A DNA stretch of 64,000 nucleotides from Noviherbaspirillum massiliense JC206. GTDB lineage: Bacteria > Pseudomonadota > Gammaproteobacteria > Burkholderiales > Burkholderiaceae_D. How positions within the stretch are numbered: position 1 is the stretch's first letter; each line of letters starts with the position of its first letter. Where the stretch lies: the NCBI RefSeq assembly GCF_000312045.1, contig NZ_HE978634.1:1544098-1608097 (forward strand), in the 5' to 3' direction. This document shows, piece after piece, positions 9,155-17,699 of this stretch. The notes below the pieces were generated by a model that had not been told where the DNA came from, did no database searches, and saw nothing but the letters and a program-made list of their open reading frames with translations. The translations under genes and the position numbers were made by a program.

Positions 9155-10167
9155 CGACCGCTGCCCAACCTGCAAGCAGTCGTGCCGAAGAGGCTTTCCT
9201 GGCCAATGGCGGCGTGCGGCGCATTCCGGCGCCGCGGGTTTTTTCGGAGCGTGCGTCGGCCGCGTTCCTGCAAGCCTTGCTGCGCCTGAGCTTTCGCACC
9301 TTCATCGGCCCGCCCTTGTCGGCAGGCATGCAGCGGATGTTGGTGCGTTTCCTGGCGCTGGTCATGCCGGGCGCGGAGCGGACATCGCGCCATTGGAAAA
9401 AGCTCGGCACACTCCCTGTCGAAGTAACCATCCCGCTGGCCGGCACGCCTGCGGGCATTGTGCTGTACCTGCATGGCGGCGCATTCTGCCTCGGTAGCCC
9501 GATGACCCACCGCAGCCTGACCAGCCGTCTTGCGGCCTACGGAGGATTCACCGTGTGGACGCCGGATTACCGCCTCGCACCGGAGCACCCGTTTCCGGCA
9601 GCACTGGAAGACGCCTGCGCCTGCTATACCGCACTGCTTGACCAGGGCTACCATCTAGGGGAAATCATCATTGCAGGAGATTCCGCGGGCGGCAGTCTTG
9701 CATTGGCGCTGGCCCTGCATTTGCGGGAGCGGGGCATCGCCATGCCGGCATGCATGCTTCTGCTCTCGCCAGTGACCGGGGTGCGTCTTGACGGCGCATC
9801 CTTCCACACCCGCGCAGCGAGCGATCCGATGGTTCGCAAGAGCTGGCTGCAGCAAGCGCTGGGTTGGTATCGCTGCCCGCCCGGCGCACGCGTCCATCAA
9901 CCCCTGCATCAGGACTTGCACGGCTTGCCACCCATGCTGATTCAGGTCGGGGATCACGAAATCCTGCTGGAAGATTCCATTCGCCTGGCGGAACACGCCC
10001 GAAGCTGCGGGCTGGAAGCGACGCTCGAAATCTATGAGGAGCGCTGGCATGTGTTCCAGCTGCAGGCGCCTTTCCTGCAATCCTCGGTAATGGCTATTCA
10101 AGGGCTGGCGGATTTCGCAAAGCGCCGGCTGCGCAGACAGCCGGCAGCACAGCGGACCACTTCCTGA
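9151..10167 (+). CDS. Alpha/beta hydrolase of the hormone-sensitive-lipase family (esterase)
   Basis: A 338-residue carboxylesterase. The oxyanion motif HGGAF is at residues 108-112 and the nucleophile motif GDSAGGS at about 176-182 (Ser178). The acid is probably the Asp of VGDHEILLED and the His that of ERWHVFQL, all in the usual HSL order. No signal peptide is seen, so it acts in the cytoplasm. Its ATG overlaps the monooxygenase stop by four bases. The natural reading is that it hydrolyses the ester or lactone made by the monooxygenase. It ends only four bases before the convergent reductase gene, leaving no room for a separate terminator. Confidence 0.92.
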   Translation: MTTAAQPASSRAEEAFLANGGVRRIPAPRVFSERASAAFLQALLRLSFRTFIGPPLSAGMQRMLVRFLALVMPGAERTSRHWKKLGTLPVEVTIPLAGTPAGIVLYLHGGAFCLGSPMTHRSLTSRLAAYGGFTVWTPDYRLAPEHPFPAALEDACACYTALLDQGYHLGEIIIAGDSAGGSLALALALHLRERGIAMPACMLLLSPVTGVRLDGASFHTRAASDPMVRKSWLQQALGWYRCPPGARVHQPLHQDLHGLPPMLIQVGDHEILLEDSIRLAEHARSCGLEATLEIYEERWHVFQLQAPFLQSSVMAIQGLADFAKRRLRRQPAAQRTTS

Positions 10168-10171
10168 TCGA

Positions 10172-10969
10172 TTACCAATAATTCTCCGTCAGGAATTGCC
10201 CGGGAATCGCACGCCGCACTGGCCGCATTTCCCGCGCATGCAGGATGCGGCGCATGTCTTCGATCATGGCCGGATTTCCGCACATCATGATGCGCGATGC
10301 TTCCGGCGTCATGGCAATGCCGGCTGCCTTTTCGAGTGATCCATCCTCCAGCAGTGTCGTGATCCTGCCCTCCAGGTATCCTTTGGCGCTGGCTGCGTCC
10401 TTGTCCCGGCTGACGGCGCCGATGACTTGCAGCGTCGCCGGGGAAGGGGCATCCACCGGAGGACGCTGGGCCAGTGCACGCAACTCGTCATGGTAGGCGA
10501 ACTCGCTCGCATGCCGCACCCCGTGCACCACGATCATCCGGCGGAACCGCGTCCATGCCTCGGCATCTCGCAGGATGGAAATGTAGGGTCCGATGCCGGT
10601 GCCGGTGGCGAACATCCAGAAATCCTCGCCGCCGGTGAAACGGTCCATCGTCATGAAGCCGAAGCACTGCTTTTCCACCCAGATCTTCGCGCCAGGCTGG
10701 AGATCCCTGAGCACTGTCGTGAACAGGCCGCCGGGCACCACGATGCTGTAAAACTCCAGATGATCCTCTTTCGGTGCCGACGTCATGGAATACGCACGCC
10801 ACACCATGCATTCGTCGGCCAGCAAGCCCAGGCGTGCGAACTGGCCCGCGATGAAACGATATCCGGGCGGCCTGGTCGTGGTGAAGCTCAGCAGGTTGTC
10901 GGTCCAGCGGCGGACGTCAAGAACGGTTTCCTGCGTTGCCTTGTCGGTGTTGGCCGTGTCGTTGGTCAT
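10172..10969 (-). CDS. fpr: Ferredoxin/flavodoxin-NADP+ reductase
   Basis: A 265-residue flavoprotein that exchanges electrons between NADPH and ferredoxin or flavodoxin. It has the FAD motif RAYSMTSAP, the NADP segments FATGTGIGPYISILRD and VHGVRHASEFAYHDEL, MMCGNPAMIEDM near the end, and a terminal aromatic pair (ENYW) of the bacterial Fpr type. The ATG at 10969 has no clear ribosome site, so expression may be low or the start may differ. It converges on the esterase and is divergent from serA. It may supply redox balance in oxidative stress. A direct role for the monooxygenase is not needed, because such enzymes use NADPH directly. Confidence 0.88.
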   Translation of the reverse strand: MTNDTANTDKATQETVLDVRRWTDNLLSFTTTRPPGYRFIAGQFARLGLLADECMVWRAYSMTSAPKEDHLEFYSIVVPGGLFTTVLRDLQPGAKIWVEKQCFGFMTMDRFTGGEDFWMFATGTGIGPYISILRDAEAWTRFRRMIVVHGVRHASEFAYHDELRALAQRPPVDAPSPATLQVIGAVSRDKDAASAKGYLEGRITTLLEDGSLEKAAGIAMTPEASRIMMCGNPAMIEDMRRILHAREMRPVRRAIPGQFLTENYW

Positions 10970-11149
10970 GTATAGGGTCCATGGAAGAAAAGCGCGGGTT
11001 TCGAGGCGGACATGAAAACCGACGGCGTGGCAGAATGTCTTATCCCGAAAGACGCAGGCAACATGACGCCTGCCATGTATCTGGACCTTGCTTCGGTTTC
11101 CGCAAGTGGCGCCGGTTACATTTTAATTCCCGAAACCATAGGACTGACG

Positions 11150-12349
11150 ATGACGAAGATTGTTCTACTGGAAAAGATCCACAAGAGCGCGGTTGCCCAT
11201 TTCCAGAACGAAGGATTTGACGAGGTTGTGGAGATTCCGACGGCATTGGCTGGCAATGACCTGATCAGCGCATTGCAGGATACCGACGTGGTTGGAATCC
11301 GTTCCGGCACGCATCTCACGGCAGAGGTGCTGAAGGCGCTGCCGAAGCTGCGCAGCATCGGGTGCTTTTGCATCGGGACCAATCAGGTTGATTTGAATAC
11401 CGCTGCGATGCGCGGCATTCCGGTATTCAATGCGCCGTTTTCGAATACCCGGTCGGTGGCTGAACTCGTGATTGCCGAAGCCATCCTGCTTCTGCGCCGG
11501 ATTCCGGAAAAGAACGCGCGGGCGCATCGCGGGAAATGGGAAAAGACGGCCCTGGGCGCCTACGAGGCGCGCGACAAGCTGCTGGGCATCATCGGATACG
11601 GAAATATCGGCTCCCAGCTGGGCGTGCTGGCCGAAAGCATCGGCATGCGGGTCTGCTATTACGACATTGAGAGCAAATTGCCCTTGGGGAATGCAAAGCC
11701 GATGGCTACGCTGGAAGAACTCCTGGAACAGGCAGACATCGTGTCCCTGCACGTGCCTGGCGGCAAGGCGACCGAGCTCCTCATGGATGCGCGCCGCCTG
11801 CAGCTGATGAAACCGTCTGCCATCCTGATCAATGCCTCCCGCGGCGGCGTGGTCGACATCGACGCCTTGTTCGAGGCGCTGAAGGAAAAGCGTCTGTCGG
11901 GCGCTGCGCTGGATGTGTTCCCGGCCGAGCCCAAGAATGACAAGGAGGAATTCGTGTCGCCGCTGCGCGGGCTGGACAACGTGATCCTGACGCCGCATAT
12001 CGGCGGCAGCACGCAGGAAGCGCAGGAAAACATCGGCCGCGAAGTCTCGGACAAGCTGGTGCGATTCCTGAAGGCGGGCACGACGCGCTGGGCAGTGAAT
12101 TTCCCCGAAATCCCGCACCGCGAGAAGGAAGTGCGAAGCCGCATCCTGCACGTGCATCGCAACGAGCCCGGCGTGATCGCCCGGATGAATGCCGACTTCG
12201 CGGAGATGGGTCTCAACATCGTCGCGCAGCAGCTGCAGACCCGCGGTCCCATAGGTTATGCCGTGACCGACGTCGATGCCCCGATCTCGCAGGCATTGCT
12301 GAGCAAGCTGTGCAAGGAGCCGGCAACGATACGCTGCAACCTGATATGA
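11150..12349 (+). CDS. serA: D-3-phosphoglycerate dehydrogenase
   Basis: The first enzyme of serine synthesis, oxidising 3-phosphoglycerate with NAD+. The 399-residue chain has the NAD motif GYGNIGSQLG, the catalytic Arg in NASRGGVVD, the Glu in DVFPAEP and the His in TPHIGGST. It ends in a C-terminal ACT domain (HVHRNEPGVIARMNADFAE), which in the E. coli-type enzyme binds serine for feedback inhibition. The open frame extends 46 codons further upstream, but the ATG at 11150 fits the family N-terminus (MTKIVLLEKI) and has AGGA about seven bases upstream. It stands alone, divergent from fpr and convergent with the spoVR operon. Confidence 0.95.
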   Translation: MTKIVLLEKIHKSAVAHFQNEGFDEVVEIPTALAGNDLISALQDTDVVGIRSGTHLTAEVLKALPKLRSIGCFCIGTNQVDLNTAAMRGIPVFNAPFSNTRSVAELVIAEAILLLRRIPEKNARAHRGKWEKTALGAYEARDKLLGIIGYGNIGSQLGVLAESIGMRVCYYDIESKLPLGNAKPMATLEELLEQADIVSLHVPGGKATELLMDARRLQLMKPSAILINASRGGVVDIDALFEALKEKRLSGAALDVFPAEPKNDKEEFVSPLRGLDNVILTPHIGGSTQEAQENIGREVSDKLVRFLKAGTTRWAVNFPEIPHREKEVRSRILHVHRNEPGVIARMNADFAEMGLNIVAQQLQTRGPIGYAVTDVDAPISQALLSKLCKEPATIRCNLI

Positions 12350-12403
12350 GGCGTACCTGCGCCGCCTCCCGGGCGGTGCCGCAACGCAGCAGGACGAAAA
12401 CGG

Positions 12404-13804
12404 TCAGATCCGCTTGCTGGTGACCACCCGCGCTTCGCCCCGATCGCCAACCGTATGCAGGGTGACGGGACGGCGCCAGACCTTGCCGATATACTCCAGC
12501 ACGCGCTCGGCGCGGCTCAGGTCGACCCCGCGGCCGTCGCTCTGGTGATCATGCAGGAGCTGCAGACTGCCATCGACATGCAGATGGTTCGCTGCGATGC
12601 GCGGTGCGCCGTAATTGAATTTCGGCGCCAGGATCGCTTCATGAACGGCATGGATGCTGTTGTCCGAGATCCGGATGTCGCCGTCGTCGCGTGCCTGGTA
12701 GACGAACAGCTGAAGCTTTTCGGCAAGCTCGCGCGTGAGGTAGTTGCGAATGAAGCCGAAGTCATCCTCTTCCTTGCAAATCCGGCGCGCGGCTTCCAGT
12801 CCATGCTTCTCGATGATGTCTTCCCAGATCGAGAAGCCGAGATGATAGGGATTCACCGCCAGCGCCAGCTGCTGCTCGGCAGCATAGGGCCGGACCACGT
12901 CGGAGTGCGCCTTGATCGCAGAGAGGTACAGGTCCTGCGGCAGGAAGTCGGCCTCGCGCAGCAGGCGCGCGTGCCAGTAGGATGCCCATCCTTCATTCAT
13001 GATCTGGCAGGCGAACACCGGATAGAAGTAGAACGATTCCTCGCGTACTGCCAGGAAGATGTCGCGTTCCCAGTCTTCCAGATCGGGACCGTAGTGGGCG
13101 ATGAACCAGAGCAGATCGTATTCGGGCTGTGGCGGAATCGATGCCCGTCTCGGTGCCGGGGCGGCTTCCTCGGGCGGCCTCTCACCCGGCAGACTGCGAT
13201 AGCGGCGATGGAACGCATCCAGTTCGGGCGCAATCTCAGCCTTGGCCGGCGCAGCCGGCGGCGTGGTCGGGTACAGGGGGCGGTGCAATTCGCGGTTGAT
13301 GTCGATGTGCGGTTCAAGCGCGAGCGCGGCATCGAGTACTGCTTCCACGCGCTGCTGTCCATGTTCGTGCAGGGCTTCCTCGATGCGATGCGCGCGTGCC
13401 GCCGCCTGCTCGAGGATGTGCCCGCCCGCCATTTCCATGAACTTGGCGAACAGGTGGTTGTTCTTGGCGAAGTCCGCATGGCCGAGCACATGCGCAGTCA
13501 CCAGCGTGTTCTCGGGCAGGGTATTGCTGTTGACGAGATACGCCCGGCATGGATCGCCCGGAAACATCACTTCGAAAATCCGGGAATGCCCCATGCCCTG
13601 CCGGATCAGCTGATGGATGTAGCGGATGCCGAATGACCAGTGCGGCATCCGGACCGGCAAGCCATAGACGGCGATTTCCATCATGAAGTTGTTCGGCACC
13701 AGCTCGAAGTCGACCGGATAGTAATCCAGGCCAAGGTCCCGGGCGAGCTGCTCGATCCGGGCGGAATATTCCTTCAGGGTTTCATTGGAATCCGCAGTGC
13801 ACAT
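12404..13804 (-). CDS. SpoVR family protein
   Basis: A 466-residue protein of the SpoVR/YcgB family, last gene of the prkA-yeaH-spoVR block. Conserved features include MEIAVYGLPVRMPHWSFG, VLGHADFAKNN, CQIMNEGWASYWH and NPYHLGFSIWEDI; the last two contain the His and Glu residues that suggest a metal site. The molecular function is unknown. In B. subtilis SpoVR affects spore cortex, and in non-sporulating bacteria the block belongs to stationary-phase and stress responses. The chain is somewhat shorter than many homologues (about 500), with a Pro/Ala-rich linker near residues 175-225. The ATG has GGGA upstream. It starts 11 bases after the yeaH stop. Confidence 0.93.
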   Translation of the reverse strand: MCTADSNETLKEYSARIEQLARDLGLDYYPVDFELVPNNFMMEIAVYGLPVRMPHWSFGIRYIHQLIRQGMGHSRIFEVMFPGDPCRAYLVNSNTLPENTLVTAHVLGHADFAKNNHLFAKFMEMAGGHILEQAAARAHRIEEALHEHGQQRVEAVLDAALALEPHIDINRELHRPLYPTTPPAAPAKAEIAPELDAFHRRYRSLPGERPPEEAAPAPRRASIPPQPEYDLLWFIAHYGPDLEDWERDIFLAVREESFYFYPVFACQIMNEGWASYWHARLLREADFLPQDLYLSAIKAHSDVVRPYAAEQQLALAVNPYHLGFSIWEDIIEKHGLEAARRICKEEDDFGFIRNYLTRELAEKLQLFVYQARDDGDIRISDNSIHAVHEAILAPKFNYGAPRIAANHLHVDGSLQLLHDHQSDGRGVDLSRAERVLEYIGKVWRRPVTLHTVGDRGEARVVTSKRI

Positions 13805-13815
13805 GGATATTTCCC

Positions 13816-14979
13816 TTACTCAGCCTGCTGTTGCGTGAAGAACTTGCGTATCGCCTTCCACACGTCTTCATGATGGGAGAGGACGCAGCTGCCGATCGGC
13901 GCGCCGGCGCGCTCGACTTCGCCGCAAAGCATTTTCATTTCCGTCTCGCTGGCGCGCGGCGACCCTGGCACGGTTTCCACATAGCCGATGTAATTCAGGA
14001 GCCCGCCCAGCCGCGTCAGGTACTCGATGGCCGCGGAGCGGTCCTCGGTGAAGTTCTCGCCGTCGGAGGCGTAAAACATGTAGCCGTTGTACTGGGACGG
14101 GTCGTATTCCTTCTCGACCAGCTCGACGGCCAGCTTGAACGCCGTCGAGGCGCCGGTGCCGCCGGTGCCGCTGACGTTGAAGAACTCGCTTTCCGAGAAT
14201 TCCCAGGCCTGTGTCGTGTGGGCGATGAAGCGGGTTTCCACCTTCGAGTACTTGCGCCGGATGCCCTGCAGGGCGAAAAAGAAGAAACTCTTCGCGAGCT
14301 TGCGTTCGGCGTCGGTCATGCTGGCGGACACATCAAGGGCAAATATGACAACTGCATTGGTTGCCGGCTTGCGCCGATGCACCAGCTGCTTGAAGCGCAA
14401 GTCTTCATTGGTGAAGGGCACCGGATTTTCCTGGGTGGCGCGGCGCTTCACCGCTTCCTTTACCGTGCGCCGGCGGTCGAGCCGGGCACGGGCGCCGTGC
14501 TTGTCCCAGCCTTCGCGCACGTATTCCTCGTCATTCACATGGACATTGCGCTTGGGCTGCAGGTCGGGAAGCTGCAATTCTTCCCAAAGCCAGTCGATGA
14601 TGTCATCGACCTTGAACTCCAGCAGCATCCTGACTTCGCCTTCGCCATTCCCGCCTTCACCCTCGTCGCCGCCCATGTCCAGCGGGGACGGCGCCTGGCG
14701 CAGGATGTCGCCCGGCTTGCCCTGGCCCTGGCCGGCGCCCGTGGCAGGCTGGGAAGAGGAATCGGCGAGACGAAAGCGTGCGTGCTCCAGCATGCGCACC
14801 GGGACCTGGACAGTACGGTCCTGCGAACCCGTCATGACGTCCGGTCCGGCGACCAGGTTGGGCAGGTTTTCCTGCACCGCCTCCCGCACCTTGTCGTTAT
14901 GCCGCAGCCAGTCGCGCGCGCCACGTGAAAACAAGTCGTACCACGGTGTTCCTGTAGAAATCGTAATGTGGTTCACCAT
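13816..14979 (-). CDS. yeaH: YeaH/YhbH family protein (DUF444, von Willebrand-type fold)
   Basis: A 387-residue member of the DUF444 family, middle gene of the block. A metal-ion-dependent adhesion-like motif is visible in FALDVSASMTDAE (DxSxS) with a later Thr/Asp segment, as in von Willebrand A domains. The middle holds a low-complexity Gly/Glu segment, and the family motif for the C-terminal half is FNVSGTGGTGASTAF. Homologues work together with the PrkA-type kinase, but the reaction is not known. The frame opens at 14997; the ATG at 14979 is preferred because AGGGA lies a few bases upstream. Confidence 0.92.
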   Translation of the reverse strand: MVNHITISTGTPWYDLFSRGARDWLRHNDKVREAVQENLPNLVAGPDVMTGSQDRTVQVPVRMLEHARFRLADSSSQPATGAGQGQGKPGDILRQAPSPLDMGGDEGEGGNGEGEVRMLLEFKVDDIIDWLWEELQLPDLQPKRNVHVNDEEYVREGWDKHGARARLDRRRTVKEAVKRRATQENPVPFTNEDLRFKQLVHRRKPATNAVVIFALDVSASMTDAERKLAKSFFFFALQGIRRKYSKVETRFIAHTTQAWEFSESEFFNVSGTGGTGASTAFKLAVELVEKEYDPSQYNGYMFYASDGENFTEDRSAAIEYLTRLGGLLNYIGYVETVPGSPRASETEMKMLCGEVERAGAPIGSCVLSHHEDVWKAIRKFFTQQQAE

Positions 14980-15005
14980 ATGTTTCCCTATCACCATTCA
15001 TGCCG

Positions 15006-15045
15006 GGCCGGCGCATACCGCTTAAATGCGCAGTACGTGCCGGCC
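15006..15045 (-). other. Intercistronic hairpin between prkA and yeaH
   Basis: GGCCGGC (15006-15012) pairs perfectly with GCCGGCC (15039-15045) around a 26-base loop in the 111-base gap between the two genes. No T run follows, so it is more likely an mRNA processing or stability element than a terminator. It could set a different expression level for the kinase and its partners. Confidence 0.4.
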
Positions 15046-15090
15046 GGAGCCGTTTGAGTCCGCGCGCTATCTGCTGGTTCTCATTTTTCT

Positions 15091-17040
15091 TTACTCCTGT
15101 GCCATCAGTGTCGTGACATAGTTGAGCGCTTCGCGCGCGCTATGGGTGTCGTAGCCGTATTCCTCGACCAGGCGCTTTTCGACCACTGAAATCTTCTGCC
15201 GTACTTCCTCGTCCGGCCGGGCACTGGAACTGACGAGGCGGAGGACATCGCGTCGTTGTTCAAACAGGTATTGCTGAACCGCATTGTGCAATTGGGCATG
15301 GCTGTCAAGCGTGAATTTCTCGCCGCGCTTGTAGGCTCCCATCGCCTTTCTGACCACTTCCTGGCGGAACGATTGCTTGCCCGAGTCGGAAATATGGATC
15401 TTTTCTTCCACCGCCCTCAGGAAGCGCTCGTCCGGGCGCCGTTCCTCGTTGGTAATCGGATCCTTGATCTGGCGGTTGTCGAGCATGGCTTCCACTTCGT
15501 CCAGATACTTGTCGAGCAGATCCTGCGCTTCCTGCTCGAAGGATACGAACAAGGCCTTGTGCACGTCTTCCTTGACCCAGCGGTTGTAAAAGTCCTTGCG
15601 GGCCAGAACCAGGTAATCGACCCACTTGCGCTTCTTCTTCGGGTCGATGCGCGCATCGTTCTCGATCCCGTCCTTCAGGGCCAGCAAGACATCCATCGTC
15701 GTGAGGCTCTTGGTATTGGACTGGATGATCGCGTTCGACAATGCATTGATGACGAAGCGAGGCGAGATACCGCCCAATCCTTCATCCGGCATCTTCTGCT
15801 TCATCCGCTCCACATCCGCGTGGGCGTAACCTTCCACCTCCTCGTTGGCGTAGAGACGCACCCTCTTGGATAGTTCAACTTCGCGCTCGTCGCCTTCATG
15901 CAGGCGGGTGAGAATCGCGAACACCGCGGCAGCATGCAGCACATGCGGATCGAGATGCACTTCGCGGAAGGTGGGTGCAGCCGAGGAAATCAGCTTCTTG
16001 TAAATCCGGGCCTCATCCTTGTAATTCAGCGTGTAGGGCACCTGGATGATCACCATCCGGTCGAGCAGCGCCTCGTTCTCGCTCTCCTGCAGGAACTTGC
16101 GGAATTCCGCGAGGTTGGTGTGCGCAAGAATCGTTTCGTCGAGGTAGATCAGCGGGAAGCGCGATACCTTCACGTTCTTTTCCTGCGTCAGCGTGAGCAG
16201 CAGGTACAGGAATTCGCGCTTGACCTTCAGGATCTCGATCATTTCCAGCATGCCGCGGCTGGCTGCATAGACGGCGCCCGACCAGGACCAGGCACGCGGG
16301 TCGCCTTCATCGCCGTACTCTGCGACTTTAGACAGGTCCACCGAGCCCACGAGATCGGCGAGATCGGCAGTGGTCGGATCGTGCGGCGCATAGGTGCCGA
16401 TGCCGACGCGTCCCGCTTCGGAGATGAAAATGCGCTCGACCGGCATGGTCATGAAATCGCCCTTGTGTTCGGTCTCCAGGCGGGTGCGGCAATGCGGGCA
16501 TACCTCGCCGGTGACTTCCACACCATAGGTTTCGCGGAAGGACGGACGCAGGGAATGCGGGATCAGGTGCAGCGGCGATTCATGCACCGGGCAGCCCTTA
16601 ATCCCATAGAGCGCGCCGTCATCCGTCAGACTGTACTCTTCCAGGCCGCGCTTGAGAAGAATCACGAGGGAAGATTTTCCGCCGGACGGAGGGCCGAGCA
16701 GAAGCAGCAGCCTGCGTCCCACCTCGGAGCCTGCAGCCGCTGCCTTGAAGTAGTCAACGACACGATCGATTGCTTCGTCGATGCCGAACAACTCATCGGC
16801 GAACAGCTTGCAGCGGAAATTCCCCGAGCCATCCACATCCCCCATCCAACGGATCATGTCCCACATGTATTGATGAGAACTGCGTGCAGCTCCTTGCGGA
16901 TTGGCGGGAATGATTTTCTGCACGAACTGCGACAGAGTCCCTGACCAATAACTGGCGCGATGCTCCTGAGTGAACGCAACCAGGCTCTTCATGAAGTTTT
17001 CTTGCTGCTCGGCATTTCTGCCATTCTCTTCATTCATCAT
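15091..17040 (-). CDS. prkA: PrkA family serine protein kinase
   Basis: A 649-residue protein of the PrkA/YeaG family, first gene of the stress block. An AAA+-like region carries the Walker A motif GPPSGGKSS at about residues 114-122, and the C-terminal part is the PrkA domain related to eukaryotic-type kinases. A CPHC pair near residue 185 is typical. E. coli YeaG is a kinase active in nutrient starvation; later work on B. subtilis PrkA argues for an ATP-dependent protease instead, so the exact activity is debated. Starts GTG (17043), ATG (17040) and ATG (17037) are contiguous; 17040 best fits the AGGGAAG site. Confidence 0.95.
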   Translation of the reverse strand: MMNEENGRNAEQQENFMKSLVAFTQEHRASYWSGTLSQFVQKIIPANPQGAARSSHQYMWDMIRWMGDVDGSGNFRCKLFADELFGIDEAIDRVVDYFKAAAAGSEVGRRLLLLLGPPSGGKSSLVILLKRGLEEYSLTDDGALYGIKGCPVHESPLHLIPHSLRPSFRETYGVEVTGEVCPHCRTRLETEHKGDFMTMPVERIFISEAGRVGIGTYAPHDPTTADLADLVGSVDLSKVAEYGDEGDPRAWSWSGAVYAASRGMLEMIEILKVKREFLYLLLTLTQEKNVKVSRFPLIYLDETILAHTNLAEFRKFLQESENEALLDRMVIIQVPYTLNYKDEARIYKKLISSAAPTFREVHLDPHVLHAAAVFAILTRLHEGDEREVELSKRVRLYANEEVEGYAHADVERMKQKMPDEGLGGISPRFVINALSNAIIQSNTKSLTTMDVLLALKDGIENDARIDPKKKRKWVDYLVLARKDFYNRWVKEDVHKALFVSFEQEAQDLLDKYLDEVEAMLDNRQIKDPITNEERRPDERFLRAVEEKIHISDSGKQSFRQEVVRKAMGAYKRGEKFTLDSHAQLHNAVQQYLFEQRRDVLRLVSSSARPDEEVRQKISVVEKRLVEEYGYDTHSAREALNYVTTLMAQE

Positions 17041-17699
17041 CACTTTGCTTCCCTAGAAGTTATGGGGGATTCACCTGATGGACATCGGAATAAGATTTAC
17101 GTTTCTTCCAACATCGCTTTTAGTATAGGGCGCTTCAGAAATGTCGACTCATGACCACTATCAATGAAGTCGACCATCTGTTCTGTATTGAATGTAGACG
17201 CGCAAGGTGAAGATGCAAGATGCATGCAAGCAGGCTGATCTTATTTGGCGACACTTGCCGGTTCATGATCTTCACCATGGCGGTGCATGAATTACCGGGC
17301 GGTATCTGTCCGAGTATCAAGGTTCGTATCGGCTTGTACGATTGAAGCGGAAATAGATGCATTACGCTCTCCGCTACAGGAATTCGACGTGTATCGGACT
17401 TGAAAAAATTACATGGATTGCTTGCGTTGAATCACATGGAGAGACGGTGGCATGCGGCATAGAATTCCGACATGAGGCTGTGCCCAGTGCGAATTCGCAA
17501 CGAACGAGACCGCGCATGCATCCCTGACCTCGCCGCTATTTCTAGCGGGCGCATTTCTTGTTAGGATGGAACAGCGATTGCAGCATGCAGAAAAGAAGTC
17601 TGCGCGTGCCGTATGACGACAACACGCGAAAGTCTCAAACCGCGTGCACGCTGTCGCATGAAGTAAGGTACATACATGGTTTTCAGGAGGTTCTCGGCC
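17041..17699. other. Divergent intergenic region between prkA and the Lon-type ATPase
   Basis: A 659-base region that is more AT-rich than its surroundings and has no convincing gene; its short frames lack ribosome sites and protein-like composition. It should hold the promoter of the prkA operon and that of the ATPase gene. A sigma38-like -10 box for prkA is described separately. The size leaves room for a small RNA, but I see no clear terminator hairpin to support one. Confidence 0.5.
17122..17128 (-). promoter_or_regulatory. Possible sigma38-type -10 element for the prkA operon
   Basis: On the reverse strand this reads CTATACT, the preferred -10 sequence of sigma38, preceded by a weak -35 region. 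It lies 81 bases upstream of the prkA start. Stationary-phase control is known for yeaGH in E. coli, which fits. Identification is by eye only. Confidence 0.4.

Noticed and set aside
11012-11149. N-terminal extension of SerA
   Set aside because: The added residues do not resemble the family, which begins at MTKIVLLEK; the internal ATG has its own AGGA.
12455-13636. A 393-codon antisense frame over spoVR
   Set aside because: It is produced by codon bias of the real gene on the other strand.
17135-17362. A 75-codon reverse frame upstream of prkA
   Set aside because: It overlaps the likely prkA promoter and has no supporting signals.
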